DNA of 64,000 nucleotides. Origin: Chitinophagaceae bacterium LGM1. GTDB taxonomy: Bacteria; Bacteroidota; Bacteroidia; Chitinophagales; Chitinophagaceae. Every line of letters begins with the position of its first letter. The first letter of the stretch is position 1. Both the position numbers and the translations under genes were made by a program. Positions 51,784 through 61,021 of this stretch are shown one piece after another. The DNA is taken from NCBI GenBank assembly GCA_018604165.1, contig CP075895.1, forward strand, positions 1,449,501 to 1,513,500, read 5' to 3'. Below the pieces are notes generated by a model. It saw only the letters and a program-made list of their open reading frames with translations, searched no databases and was not told the origin of the DNA.

Positions 51784-51893
51784 ACCATGCAGAAATTAAA
51801 AAAGGTTATCATTTTGATATTTACTAAATATAATAGATAACCTTGTAGAAGTCAAGCCTCAGAATGGTTTTGTAGATTTAATTCTTTATTAAA

Positions 51894-52370
51894 TCACATT
51901 TTCTGCAACAATACATTGGCTGTAGCAACAACACCTTCTTCGCGGCCAATAAAGCTCAGATGCTCTGTGGTAGTAGCTTTGATGGAAACATCATCAATAG
52001 TAAGCCCTGTTATGTTAGCAATGGCTTGCTGCATTTGCGCTACGTAGGGTTTTATTTTCGGAGCTTGTAATAATAGTGTACTGTCAATATTTACTAGCTG
52101 ATAGCCTTTTCTTTTGATAAGCTCATAACATTCTTTCAAAAGAATCTTGCTATCAATGCCTTTGTACTTATTGTCTGTATCAGGAAAATGCTTGCCTATG
52201 TCGCCCAAAGCCAGTGCACCCAGCATAGCATCGCAAATAGCGTGCAGCAGCACGTCTGCATCAGAGTGTCCAACAGCGCCTTTTGTATGTGGAATCAATA
52301 CACCACCTAACCAAAGCTCTCGCCCCTCTGCCAGTTGATGAAAATCTATGCCTTGTCCTATACGATACAT
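51894..52370 (-). CDS. ispF: 2-C-methyl-D-erythritol 2,4-cyclodiphosphate synthase
   Basis: The product is 158 residues, standard. It has the metal-binding GIDFHQL and HSDADVLLHA (Asp/His ligands), GDIGKHFPDTD and a C-terminal TEHLSFIGREEG. It closes CDP-ME 2-phosphate to MEcPP in the non-mevalonate isoprenoid route. It is a homotrimer in the cytoplasm. The upstream toxin gene ends 10 bases before it in the same direction. Confidence 0.96.
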   Translation of the reverse strand: MYRIGQGIDFHQLAEGRELWLGGVLIPHTKGAVGHSDADVLLHAICDAMLGALALGDIGKHFPDTDNKYKGIDSKILLKECYELIKRKGYQLVNIDSTLLLQAPKIKPYVAQMQQAIANITGLTIDDVSIKATTTEHLSFIGREEGVVATANVLLQKM

Positions 52371-52380
52371 ACGCTTGGTA

Positions 52381-52677
52381 TTAAGGAATGAATGGTTTTT
52401 TATGTGTGTTTAGTACGGCTGTTATGTAAATGTCATTCTCGCTGGTTTCATATATTACAACATAAGGGAAGGACTTTAATTTAACATCCCTGAACTGTGT
52501 TTTTTCCTTTACAGAAATAAAAGAATATAAAGCAGGATTGGATTGTATAGATTGATACACTTCAAAAAGTTCTTCAACAAAACGTGAACCCAATTTATAG
52601 GATATTAAATCATAATAATCTATGGCATTTAAAGTGTCATCTTCTGCACGGGCACTAATGTGTAGAGTATATAGCAT
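52381..52677 (-). CDS. RelE/ParE-type toxin
   Basis: The product is 98 residues. The RelE/ParE fold pattern is visible: YTLHISARAEDD (strand), a helical pair (AIDYYDLISYKLGSRFVEELFEVYQSI), and strands FRDVKLKSFPYVVIYE and IYITAVLNTHKKP. The start overlaps the antitoxin stop (TAATG), the usual order antitoxin then toxin. RelE types cut mRNA on the ribosome; ParE types poison gyrase; the Bacteroidota branch is not assigned. Confidence 0.87.
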   Translation of the reverse strand: MLYTLHISARAEDDTLNAIDYYDLISYKLGSRFVEELFEVYQSIQSNPALYSFISVKEKTQFRDVKLKSFPYVVIYETSENDIYITAVLNTHKKPFIP

Positions 52678-52919
52678 TATTTTTTCCTGTGCGCCTTTAT
52701 TCTATTTAAAGATTCTTCGACAGAAAACGTTTGTGATTTACCAGACAGGTATGCTTCGCTTCTTTCTTTTAGCATTGATAATGTAGTATCGTCGTAATCG
52801 TATGATGTATTTTCGATACCCTCTACTAAAGTGAGTAATGCAAATACTTCCTTTTCATTAGCATGGTCTATCACTTCATGCAATTTTTCCCTTGCCGCCT
52901 GCACTGTCATTGTATTCAT
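52677..52919 (-). CDS. Antitoxin of the RelE/ParE pair
   Basis: The product is 80 residues, acidic and helical, with a LHEVIDHANEKEVFALLTLVE segment and the basic C-terminal region RIKAHRKK. It resembles the addiction-module component family (TIGR02574-like) paired with RelE/ParE. It precedes and overlaps the toxin by one base. The unit lies between ispF and hutU and is more AT-rich than they are. A start at Met4 (ATG 52910) is also possible. Confidence 0.8.
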   Translation of the reverse strand: MNTMTVQAAREKLHEVIDHANEKEVFALLTLVEGIENTSYDYDDTTLSMLKERSEAYLSGKSQTFSVEESLNRIKAHRKK

Positions 52920-52958
52920 ATTTATACGCTAAAGTTACTTAATCAAAATGTTAAGTAA

Positions 52959-54611
52959 CTACCAAATATCCAACCCAAACTTCTTGGCGTTTTCGTCTGC
53001 CAGTTCGTAGCCTGCATCAGTATGGCGCAATACACCCATAGCAGGGTCGTTGTGCAATACGCGGCGGAGGCGTTCTTCTGCATCCTGTGTACCGTCTGCC
53101 ACTATCACCATACCTGCATGTAGCGAATAGCCCATACCCACACCACCACCATGGTGGAAGGATACCCAGCTTGCACCACCTGCCGTATTGATTAACGCAT
53201 TCAGTATAGGCCAGTCTGCTACCGCATCACTGCCGTCTTTCATTGCTTCCGTTTCGCGGTTGGGCGATGCTACAGAGCCACAGTCAAGATGGTCGCGACC
53301 AATTACAATAGGTGCTTTTACCTTGCCCGTACGTACCAGTTCGTTGAATAGTAATCCCGCTTTCTCACGTTCGCCCATGCCCAGCCAGCAAATACGTGCA
53401 GGCAATCCTTGAAACGCTATTTTATCTTTTGCCATCGTAAGCCAACGTTGCAACCCTTTGTTTTCAGGGAAGAGCTCCATCAATGCTTTATCTGTGGTAT
53501 AAATATCTTCTGGGTCGCCACTCAACGCTACCCAACGGAAAGGCCCTTTGCCCTCGCAAAACAAGGGGCGTATATATGCAGGCACAAAGCCGGGGAAGTT
53601 GAAAGCATCTTTTACATTGCGCTTATCGTGTGCTTGCCCGCGTAGGTTGTTGCCATAGTCGAAGGTGATAGCACCACGCTTTTGCAATTCCAGCATCAGG
53701 TGCACATGGTGTGCCATTGTGTCCAGCGAGCGAGATGAATATTCGTTAGGGTTGGCGGTACGTAAAGTATTCGCTTCTTCTACACTCATCCCTTCGGGGA
53801 AATAACCAATCAATTCATCGTGTGCAGATGTCTGGTCGGTAAGTGTATCGGGGGTGATGTCGCGGTCTATCAGGCGTTGCAGCAGGTCAACCACATTGCA
53901 GCATACACCAATAGATACTGCTTGCTTGTTGGTTTTAGCGGCCAATGCCCAATCTATAGCCTCGTCAATATTGTGTGTGTACTTATCAAGATAGCGGGTT
54001 TCTACCCGTTTTTGCATACGCCATTCTTCCACTTCAGCAGCAAGGCATACACCCTCGTTCATGGTAATGGCTAATGGCTGTGCGCCACCCATACCACCAA
54101 GTCCTGCTGTTACATTCAGCGTACCTTTTAGCGTACCGCCATAGTGCATATTCGCCAGCGACAGGTAGGTTTCGTATGTGCCTTGTACAATACCTTGAGA
54201 GCCTATGTATATCCAGCTACCGGCAGTCATCTGCCCGTACATCATCAGCCCTTTAGCTTCAAGTTCGCGAAAGTGCTCCCAAGTTGCCCAGCGGCCTACA
54301 AGGTTTGAGTTGGCTATGATAACACGCGGCGCATCTTTGTGAGAGCGCAACACACCCACGGGCTTGCCCGATTGTACCAGTAGCGTTTCGTCTTCGTTCA
54401 ACCCTTTCAGTAGTTCCAGTATTTTATCAAAGCTTTCCCAGTTGCGGGCAGCTTTGCCTATGCCACCATATACTACCAAATCTTCGGGGCGTTCTGCTAC
54501 TTCAGGGTCCAGATTGTTTTGCAGCATACGGTAGGCTGCTTCACTTACCCAATTCTTACAATTCAATTGATTGCCTTTTGGGGCGCGTATTGTTCTATGT
54601 GTTGTTGACAT
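52959..54611 (-). CDS. hutU: Urocanate hydratase
   Basis: The ATG at 54611 gives 550 residues. It has the HutU hallmarks: [12 protein letters not shown], the NAD-binding [12 protein letters not shown], the catalytic-Cys region ([17 protein letters not shown]) and the end [18 protein letters not shown]. It turns urocanate into imidazolonepropionate in histidine breakdown. The other hut genes are not in the window. It follows purC in the same direction. Confidence 0.97.
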   Translation of the reverse strand: MSTTHRTIRAPKGNQLNCKNWVSEAAYRMLQNNLDPEVAERPEDLVVYGGIGKAARNWESFDKILELLKGLNEDETLLVQSGKPVGVLRSHKDAPRVIIANSNLVGRWATWEHFRELEAKGLMMYGQMTAGSWIYIGSQGIVQGTYETYLSLANMHYGGTLKGTLNVTAGLGGMGGAQPLAITMNEGVCLAAEVEEWRMQKRVETRYLDKYTHNIDEAIDWALAAKTNKQAVSIGVCCNVVDLLQRLIDRDITPDTLTDQTSAHDELIGYFPEGMSVEEANTLRTANPNEYSSRSLDTMAHHVHLMLELQKRGAITFDYGNNLRGQAHDKRNVKDAFNFPGFVPAYIRPLFCEGKGPFRWVALSGDPEDIYTTDKALMELFPENKGLQRWLTMAKDKIAFQGLPARICWLGMGEREKAGLLFNELVRTGKVKAPIVIGRDHLDCGSVASPNRETEAMKDGSDAVADWPILNALINTAGGASWVSFHHGGGVGMGYSLHAGMVIVADGTQDAEERLRRVLHNDPAMGVLRHTDAGYELADENAKKFGLDIW

Positions 54612-54655
54612 ACTTGTTAATTCAAAAGTCAAAATTCAAAAAAATGATGAGTGGG

Positions 54656-55579
54656 TTATATACCCAATTTACCCAACTCATCTTCAATCCTTTTCACCGT
54701 ATCTGCATCACTAACATCTTCTTTCACAAATTGTTTGCCTGTTACATTTTCATATAACTCTATATAACGGGCAGATATATTTTTTACCACTTCATCCGTC
54801 ATGTCGGGTATTAGTTGCCCGTCTTTGCCCTGAAAGCCATTTGCCATCAACCACTCACGCACAAACTCTTTGGATAACTGTTTTTGTGCTTCATTATTTG
54901 CTTGCCTTTCTTCATAACCTTCAAGGTAGAAGTAGCGCGATGAATCGGGGGTATGTATTTCGTCTATCAGGTGTATCACACCATCGCGTTTGCCAAATTC
55001 GTATTTCGTGTCCACCAAAATTAAGCCACGCTCTCTGGCTATTTCCTGCCCGCGTTGATACAAAGCATGCGTGTATTTTTCAAGTTGTTCGTATTCTTCT
55101 TTTGTTACCAGCCCGCGGCTTATGATTTCTTCGCGCGATATATCTTCATCATGCCCCTCATGTGCTTTGGTTGTGGGTGTAATGATGGGGGTAGGGAAGC
55201 GTTCATTTTCTTTCATGCCATCCGGCAGTGCAACACCGCATAGTATGCGTCCGCCGCTTTTGTAGGTACGCCATGCATGACCTGTCAGGTAGCCACGTAC
55301 TACCATTTCTACAGGATAGGTTTCGCATTTATAACCTATAGTAATGTTGGGCAGGGGAGCACTAATCATCCAGTTGGGTACTATGTCTCTGGTAGCTTGC
55401 AGAAACTGTGCTGCTATTTGGTTCAGTACTTGACCTTTGTACGGTATAGGGCGGGGTAGTACTACATCGAATGCCGAAATGCGGTCGCTTACCTGCATAA
55501 CTAAGTATGTATCGGCAATGGTATAAACATCGCGTACTTTTCCTTTGTAAAAATTGGTTTGATGTGGTAAGCTAAGCAT
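54656..55579 (-). CDS. purC: Phosphoribosylaminoimidazole-succinocarboxamide synthase
   Basis: The product is 307 residues, the longer PurC form (like yeast/Bacteroidota, versus about 240 in E. coli). Signatures: [11 protein letters not shown] (ATP loop), [40 protein letters not shown] and [12 protein letters not shown]. It makes SAICAR from CAIR and aspartate in purine synthesis. It may share a transcript with hutU, 44 bases downstream. Confidence 0.97.
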   Translation of the reverse strand: MLSLPHQTNFYKGKVRDVYTIADTYLVMQVSDRISAFDVVLPRPIPYKGQVLNQIAAQFLQATRDIVPNWMISAPLPNITIGYKCETYPVEMVVRGYLTGHAWRTYKSGGRILCGVALPDGMKENERFPTPIITPTTKAHEGHDEDISREEIISRGLVTKEEYEQLEKYTHALYQRGQEIARERGLILVDTKYEFGKRDGVIHLIDEIHTPDSSRYFYLEGYEERQANNEAQKQLSKEFVREWLMANGFQGKDGQLIPDMTDEVVKNISARYIELYENVTGKQFVKEDVSDADTVKRIEDELGKLGI

Positions 55580-55626
55580 TGATATATGGGTGTTTGTACT
55601 TTATATAAACTGCCCTGAGGCAGACT

Positions 55627-55667
55627 ACAAAAATAAAAAAGAAATGCCTCTCTTTTGAGAGGCATTT
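55627..55667 (-). terminator. Terminator of the leucine dehydrogenase gene
   Basis: The stem AAATGCCTCTC/GAGAGGCATTT is followed on the minus strand by CTTTTTTATTTTTG. It sits about 19 bases past the stop and before purC. Confidence 0.86.
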
Positions 55668-55685
55668 ATATAAAAATCTGTTGTA

Positions 55686-56759
55686 TTACAATCTCGCTTT
55701 TACATTGGCAATATCCATCAGGCGTTTTTCTGCCAGTTTCATAGCGGCAGCTTGTGCATGAATGTTCTCCGTTTCAGACAGTTTGTAGATTTCCAGCGTA
55801 CGGTCATATATTTTTTCCACGTTGCCCATTACACGCTCGCGGTTGTAGCCATCCAATTCGGCACCCACATTTATTAAACCACCTGCATTTATCAGGAAGT
55901 CAGGCGCATAAATGATGCCTTTTTGCACCAGCATCGGGCCGTGTACATTTTCGTCTGCCAATTGGTTATTTGCGGCACCTGCTATAATGGGACATTTCAT
56001 CTTTGCGATACTTTCTGTATTAACAGTTGCACCCAAAGCACATGGCGCATACACGTCCATTTCCAAGTCAAATATCTTATCGCCCGCTACTACTTCTACA
56101 CTTCGGAATTTATCAACCGTTTCTTTGATTTTTGCTTCGTTGATGTCTGATATATATACTTTCGCGCCTTCTTCTATCAGATGTCCTACTAGATACTGGC
56201 CAACATGGCCTACACCCTGTACCAGTACTTTCTTACCACTCAGGCTGTCGTTACCCCATAGTTTCTTGGCAGATGCTTTCATGCCTATAAATACGCCATA
56301 AGCTGTGAAAGGCGATGGGTCGCCGCTACCACCCATATACTCAGGTACGCCTGTTACATGTTCCGTTTCCAGCGATATGTATTCCATGTCGCGGGCAGAT
56401 GTGTTTACATCTTCGGCAGTGATGTATTTACCATTCAGGCTGTTTACAAACTTGCCATATCTGCGCCACAAACCTTCCGATTTTACAGTAGCCGCATCGC
56501 CAATGATAACCGCTTTACCACCACCTAAGTTTAGTCCGCTGATGGCAGCTTTATAGGTCATACCTCGGCTCAGGCGGAGGGCATCTACAACTGCATCCTG
56601 ATGGCTGCTATAGTTCCACAAACGTGTACCGCCCAGAGCGGGACCAAGCGTAGTATTGTGTATGGCGATGATTGCGTTGAGTCCTGAATGAGGGTCGTGG
56701 CAGAAAACTACTTGCTCGTGCCCCATTTGCTGTACTAAATCGAAAACCGAAGGCTGCAT
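55686..56759 (-). CDS. Leucine dehydrogenase (Glu/Leu/Phe/Val dehydrogenase family)
   Basis: The product is 357 residues, the usual LeuDH length. It has GGTRLWNY, the substrate Lys region LRLSRGMTYKAAISGLNLGGGKAVI, the NAD loop GVGHVGQYL and the C-terminal GAANNQLAD and FLINAGGLINV. It reversibly deaminates branched-chain amino acids to 2-oxoacids. A perfect -7 box lies 20 bases upstream. Confidence 0.93.
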   Translation of the reverse strand: MQPSVFDLVQQMGHEQVVFCHDPHSGLNAIIAIHNTTLGPALGGTRLWNYSSHQDAVVDALRLSRGMTYKAAISGLNLGGGKAVIIGDAATVKSEGLWRRYGKFVNSLNGKYITAEDVNTSARDMEYISLETEHVTGVPEYMGGSGDPSPFTAYGVFIGMKASAKKLWGNDSLSGKKVLVQGVGHVGQYLVGHLIEEGAKVYISDINEAKIKETVDKFRSVEVVAGDKIFDLEMDVYAPCALGATVNTESIAKMKCPIIAGAANNQLADENVHGPMLVQKGIIYAPDFLINAGGLINVGAELDGYNRERVMGNVEKIYDRTLEIYKLSETENIHAQAAAMKLAEKRLMDIANVKARL

Positions 56760-56778
56760 GAATTATAAAATTAGGGTG

Positions 56779-56786
56779 CAAACTTA
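56779..56786 (-). promoter_or_regulatory. Promoter -7 box TAAGTTTG for the leucine dehydrogenase gene
   Basis: A perfect TAnnTTTG followed by GC on the minus strand, 19 bases before the start at 56759. Confidence 0.55.
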
Positions 56787-56801
56787 CTAAAAAGGCTTAA
56801 T

Positions 56802-57443
56802 TTATTTCCATTGTATTACCGCCGTGTCTGCCACTACATATATATGTTGAAAATTGTTCATTTCAAGTAGTTTAGAGCCGGTAAAGTCGCCAAAAGCAGG
56901 TAGTATCATTCTGTTTGCATCCATACAGAATGCAGGCAGGCGCAAGCCCATTCTGTTATTGTTATGTGCCACTTTTACGGCCGGGTGTATATGCCCATGC
57001 AGTACAAAATCGCTAGTAGTATCTGCAAAATCGTGGCTAATGATGAATGGGTGCTTGTGCATGGTATCTGTATGCAAACAAATCCCCCATTTGGTGTATT
57101 GCTCAACATCTAATATATCATGATTGCCCACAACAAGGCTTATTTGCAAATTGGGGTGTTTGCTACGCCAATAGTTGAAGTTTTCAACCTCATTATTGTG
57201 TACGCTATGAAACAAATCGCCTGCCACAATCAGGTGCTCTGCCCCATGCCGTCTGATGATGTCAGCAAGGCGTATTTCATCATTTACCTGTGTGTTAACG
57301 GGGACGGCAATACCATGTTTGCGAAAATGCCCTGTTTTGCCCCAATGCATATCTGCTACGATGATGGCTTTTTGTGCAGACCAATAAATAGCTTTTTCTG
57401 GCAGCAGGCAGATGGTTTCGCCTTGTAGATTGATTTCGAGCAT
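56802..57443 (-). CDS. pdeM: PdeM-type metallophosphoesterase (ligase-associated endonuclease)
   Basis: The ATG at 57443 gives 213 residues; a TTG 12 bases earlier is unlikely. The calcineurin-like motifs are ADMHWGKTG, GDLFHSVHN, GNHD and the GHIHPAV end. The N-terminal GETICLLPEKAIYW is typical of PdeM, which travels with the Lhr-type helicase and ATP-dependent ligase of a DNA-damage cluster; those partners are not nearby. It would cut DNA ends using a dimetal centre. Confidence 0.87.
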   Translation of the reverse strand: MLEINLQGETICLLPEKAIYWSAQKAIIVADMHWGKTGHFRKHGIAVPVNTQVNDEIRLADIIRRHGAEHLIVAGDLFHSVHNNEVENFNYWRSKHPNLQISLVVGNHDILDVEQYTKWGICLHTDTMHKHPFIISHDFADTTSDFVLHGHIHPAVKVAHNNNRMGLRLPAFCMDANRMILPAFGDFTGSKLLEMNNFQHIYVVADTAVIQWK

Positions 57444-57452
57444 CAGGACGCG

Positions 57453-57490
57453 CAAAATACAAAAGCTTACAGTAATGACTGCAAGCTTTT
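57453..57490 (-). terminator. Terminator of trhO
   Basis: The imperfect stem AAAAGCTT-A-CAGT/ACTG-C-AAGCTTTT with loop AATG is followed on the minus strand by TTTTGTATTTTG, 22 bases after the stop. Confidence 0.75.
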
Positions 57491-57511
57491 ACACGACTAT
57501 TAAGTGATTTA

Positions 57512-58573
57512 TTACCCCTCTCTTTCCTGCTGCCACTGGTCGCGGTGCTTGCGTAGCGGGTGGTCTTTCGATTTGTTGAAAATTTTTTGCCCGTTTTCTC
57601 TACCTGCTCGGTGCGCACGTTGTTCTTCTTCGGGTAGGTTATGCTCGGTGCGGCAATCTATACTACAACAGCCATCCAGTTCTTTTGCGCAATCATCACA
57701 CTGAATAAAGAGCAGGTGACATCCATCATTTTTACAATTGGTATGCGCATCGCATGGCTTACCACAAGTGTGGCATTGCGATAGTATATCGTCTGTAATA
57801 CGTTCACCAAGCCTTTCGTCAAAAACAAAGTTTTTCCCTTTGAATTTCAGTTCCAAACCCTCTTCTTTAGCTTTCCGTGCGTACTCAATTATACCACCCT
57901 CTACATGGAAGACGTTTTTGAAACCATTATGCAGCATGTAGGCACTGGCTTTCTCGCAACGTATGCCGCCTGTGCAGTACATAATGATGTTCTTATCTTC
58001 TTTTCCTTTCAGCATATCAACCGCCATAGGCAGTTGCTCTCGAAAAGTGTCTGATGGTACTTCTATGGCGTTTTCAAAATGCCCCACTTCATACTCGTAG
58101 TGGTTGCGCATATCTACAATAATGGTATCCGGTTTTTCTGATAGCTCATTATATTCTTTCGCTTTCAGGTACTTACCCGTGTTCGATGGGTTGAATGTAG
58201 GGTCGTCAATACCATCTGCTACTACTTTGTTGCGCACTTTCATGCGCAATACCCAAAACGATTTGCCGTCGTCATCCACTGCAATATTCATACGGATGCC
58301 GTTCAGTTCAGGTGCTGCCCCATACAGCGCATCACGAAATGCGTCGTAATTACTTTCAGGTACACTTACTTGTCCGTTAATACCCTCTTGGGCTATATAT
58401 ATACGACCGAAAACTTTAAGCTTTTCAAATGCAATCCACAGGTCGTCGCGAAACTGTTGCGGGTTTTCAATGTTGAAATACTTGTAAAAAGAAACTGTCT
58501 TGCGAAATTCCGTTTCCGCCAGCATACGCTGCTTCAGTTCCTCGTTCGAGATGCGGTTGTGTAACACTGGCAT
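57512..58573 (-). CDS. trhO: tRNA uridine(34) hydroxylase TrhO (rhodanese domain)
   Basis: The product is 353 residues. N-terminal ferredoxin-like UPF0176 domain (about 27-130, [16 protein letters not shown]); central rhodanese domain (about 140-245) with active-site Cys in [13 protein letters not shown]-terminal Cys-rich metal-binding part (CHTCGKPC ... CDDC ... CCSIDC). It installs ho5U at the wobble base of tRNAs that read purine-ending codons. A perfect -7 box lies 47 bases upstream, divergent from the next gene. Confidence 0.93.
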   Translation of the reverse strand: MPVLHNRISNEELKQRMLAETEFRKTVSFYKYFNIENPQQFRDDLWIAFEKLKVFGRIYIAQEGINGQVSVPESNYDAFRDALYGAAPELNGIRMNIAVDDDGKSFWVLRMKVRNKVVADGIDDPTFNPSNTGKYLKAKEYNELSEKPDTIIVDMRNHYEYEVGHFENAIEVPSDTFREQLPMAVDMLKGKEDKNIIMYCTGGIRCEKASAYMLHNGFKNVFHVEGGIIEYARKAKEEGLELKFKGKNFVFDERLGERITDDILSQCHTCGKPCDAHTNCKNDGCHLLFIQCDDCAKELDGCCSIDCRTEHNLPEEEQRAHRAGRENGQKIFNKSKDHPLRKHRDQWQQEREG

Positions 58574-58620
58574 GGTGTACCTTCCTTTTCTTTATAGAGG
58601 TTAAATAATGATTTGCGGTG

Positions 58621-58628
58621 CAAAGTTA
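58621..58628 (-). promoter_or_regulatory. Promoter -7 box TAACTTTG for trhO
   Basis: A perfect TAnnTTTG followed by GC, 47 bases before the trhO start at 58573. A TATTTTTA box for the divergent gene lies within the same 80-base gap. Confidence 0.55.
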
Positions 58629-58652
58629 AGCCAAATTGGTATTTTTAAACCT

Positions 58653-59111
58653 ATGAAACGGCTGATTTTTATCATGTTTTTGCTGCTGCCTTGTGTGTTG
58701 AAAGCCCAACCACAGCCAGTACCTGTACGCTTTTTGCAGGATTACTACTACCTCGGTGCTGCTCCGCTAAACGAGGGAGTAAATGCGTTTGTAGTCACTT
58801 CCCGAAAAGATTTTAAAAAACTCTTCGGTATAACCCAACGTCCAGATACACCCGATTTCAGTAAAGAATGGATGATAGTGCTACTGATGCCCAAAACAAA
58901 ATGGGATGCCAAAATAGACATCAAAGACGTATCTATGAAAGCGGGTTCGTTTATAGAAGTATATACTAAAGTATTTGAGGGCAGGCACAAACTCACCTAC
59001 GACAATTATCCCATCCGTGTAGCTGTGATACCACGTTACAAAGGGATTAATAGAGTAAATTTTTACGATGGCAAGAGGCTGAAACCACTTGCAAATGTAG
59101 TGATAGAGTAG
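58653..59111 (+). CDS. Exported protein, paralogue of the next gene's N-terminal domain
   Basis: The ATG at 58653 gives 152 residues with a signal peptide (ending KAQ, about 19). The mature 130-residue domain aligns with the N-terminal part of the following protein: FVVTSRKDFKKLFGI / IWVQDKEEFDYLFGV, then TPDFSKEWMIVLLMPKT / TPDFENNYIVALATPET, then a similar end. I do not recognise the family. Secreted or periplasmic; the pair looks like a tandem duplication followed by gain of a helix in the second copy. Confidence 0.72.
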   Translation: MKRLIFIMFLLLPCVLKAQPQPVPVRFLQDYYYLGAAPLNEGVNAFVVTSRKDFKKLFGITQRPDTPDFSKEWMIVLLMPKTKWDAKIDIKDVSMKAGSFIEVYTKVFEGRHKLTYDNYPIRVAVIPRYKGINRVNFYDGKRLKPLANVVIE

Positions 59112-59176
59112 CTTTGGCTTTATCATAGTTTTTAGTACTTTGTACCAAACAGATTGAATTTCAATAAATACAATAC

Positions 59177-60709
59177 ATGAAAAAAATATTGTTGATAGCC
59201 ACGTCCGTACTGTCATTACAACTGAATGCACAGGTAAGGCGTGTGGAACATAAAGAGTTGCAGAACTATTTTCTGAAAACGTACGATGAGGTCGCTAAAA
59301 AAGATATGACCTATATATGGGTGCAGGATAAAGAGGAGTTCGACTACCTTTTCGGTGTTGCCAAGACAATGAATAATACCATCGTTACCCCCGATTTCGA
59401 GAACAATTACATCGTCGCTTTAGCTACACCAGAAACAAGAATGGAAACCTATCTCGCCATCAAAAAAGTAGAGATAGAAAACGAGAAAGACCTGAAAATC
59501 CATTGCATAAAAATGGAGAGCAATAAGCTGGACTATTTTACGAAGCCGCTGGTTGTAGCATCTATTCCTAAAAACATGTTTGTTAAAAACCTTGTTTTTT
59601 GCAATGACGAGGGCAAGGAAGAAAAACGCATCAGCTTAGTAAAGGTTGATAAGGAGAAACAAAGACTTGCTGAAAAACAAGCAAAAGAGGAGAAAGAAGC
59701 AGCAGAGCGAGCAGCTAAAGAAGCTGAAATAGCTAAACTAAAAGCAGCAAAAGAAGGGCAAGCGGCAGCGGAACGTGCTGCCAAAGAGGCTGAGGAAGCT
59801 GCAGCCGCAGAACGCAAAGCCGCTTTAGCAGCACAAAAGCAACAAGAAAAAGAAGCGCGCGAACAAAAAAGAATAGCGCAAGAAGAAGCGGCGCGCAGAC
59901 AAATGGAGGAAGAGGAAGAAGCAGCCATGAAAGAGAAGGCGCAAAAAGAAATAGAGCGCAAAGCCAGAGAACGTGCCATAGAAGCGGAAGTACAGGCAGA
60001 GGTAGAGCGCAAGCGTCAGGAAAAAATACGCAAACAACAAGAAGCCGAAGCGGCTGAAGCTGCCCGCATTGCTGCTGAAGAAGAAGCCGAAGCCAAAGAG
60101 GCTGCTCGTAAAGCGGAATTAGCAGCACAAAGAAAGCAAGAAAGAGAAGCGGCTGAAAAAGCAAGAATAGAAGAAGAAAAAGCAGAACAAGCCCGCATAG
60201 CTGCTGAGGAAAAAGCCATAGCGGAAGAAGCTAAACGCAAAGCTGCATTGGCTGCTCAAAAGCAGAAAGAAAGAGAAGCACAGGAGAAAGCAGAGCGCGC
60301 CCGCATGGCTGCTGAAGATGAAAAAACTAAAAAAGAGCGCGAAGCCAGAGAGTTTGAACGCCAAGCGCGTGAAAGAGTACTGCAAAGCCAGATGGATGCA
60401 GAAGTGAAAGCAGAAATGGAGCGTAGGAAACAAGAGAAGATAAAGCAACAAAAACAAGAGGAAGCAATAGAGGCAGCCCGCTTAGCATCAGAAGAAAGGC
60501 AAAGCAAACTGGAAAAAGCCCGTGAAGAGCGTGAAGCACAAAGGGAAAAAGAACGCTTAGCGAGAGAAAAGCGTGAGATTGAAGAGGAAGAAGCAGCCGC
60601 AGAAGAGCAACACATCCGTAAAGAATTAGAAAAAGAACGTGCTAAAAAAGAACGTCAGGAGAAAAGAGAACAACGTAAGGCAGAACGAGAGATGGAAGAA
60701 GAGGAATAA
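59177..60709 (+). CDS. Exported protein with a very long charged single alpha-helix
   Basis: The product is 510 residues. A signal peptide ends near AQ (19). Residues 20-157 are the domain shared with the previous gene. Residues 158-510 contain almost only Glu, Lys, Arg, Ala and Gln, with no Gly and no Pro, typical of a single alpha-helix (ER/K) or TolA-like stalk. At 0.15 nm per residue that is about 53 nm. An internal duplication is clear: 212-301 and 353-441 share RKAALAAQKQ, AEVxAExERxxQEKIxxQ and similar runs at an offset of 141. There is no C-terminal anchor. The stop abuts the next, convergent stop. Confidence 0.75.
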   Translation: MKKILLIATSVLSLQLNAQVRRVEHKELQNYFLKTYDEVAKKDMTYIWVQDKEEFDYLFGVAKTMNNTIVTPDFENNYIVALATPETRMETYLAIKKVEIENEKDLKIHCIKMESNKLDYFTKPLVVASIPKNMFVKNLVFCNDEGKEEKRISLVKVDKEKQRLAEKQAKEEKEAAERAAKEAEIAKLKAAKEGQAAAERAAKEAEEAAAAERKAALAAQKQQEKEAREQKRIAQEEAARRQMEEEEEAAMKEKAQKEIERKARERAIEAEVQAEVERKRQEKIRKQQEAEAAEAARIAAEEEAEAKEAARKAELAAQRKQEREAAEKARIEEEKAEQARIAAEEKAIAEEAKRKAALAAQKQKEREAQEKAERARMAAEDEKTKKEREAREFERQARERVLQSQMDAEVKAEMERRKQEKIKQQKQEEAIEAARLASEERQSKLEKAREEREAQREKERLAREKREIEEEEAAAEEQHIRKELEKERAKKERQEKREQRKAEREMEEEE

Positions 60710-60940
60710 TTACAACCACTTAATAGGATTGCGTCTACGCATCAGGATGTAGTTTTTCATGTTCATCCAAAATGCCAATATCATATATACAATGAGTGGC
60801 GAGCCAAGCGTAAGAAAAGAAATATAAATGAACCAAAGGCGTATGCGCGATGTCGCTACGCCTAATTTTTCGCCTATGGCAGAGCATACGCCAAAGGCTT
60901 TCCATTCTATAAAATTCTTGATGTCGTACAACGGCTTCAT
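60710..60940 (-). CDS. PspC domain membrane protein
   Basis: The ATG at 60940 gives 76 residues. The PspC core has the pattern FGVCSAIGEKLGVATSRIRLWFI and one helix (about 38-58, FIYISFLTLGSPLIVYMILAFW), then a basic tail. PspC-type proteins act in the phage-shock/envelope stress response; in Bacteroidota small stand-alone forms are common. It converges on the helix-protein gene with no bases between stops. Confidence 0.85.
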   Translation of the reverse strand: MKPLYDIKNFIEWKAFGVCSAIGEKLGVATSRIRLWFIYISFLTLGSPLIVYMILAFWMNMKNYILMRRRNPIKWL

Positions 60941-61021
60941 AATGACTGGTGTAAAAATAACGAAATAACACTTAATCAAACAATGTCATCTGTTATAATA
61001 TTGATACATTAGCGGGTGCCA

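Noticed and set aside
59533-60615. Several long minus-strand frames rich in Leu, Phe or Ser opposite the charged-helix gene
   Set aside because: They are mirror images of the low-complexity Glu/Lys/Ala codons of the plus-strand gene and have no motif, start signal or spacing of their own.
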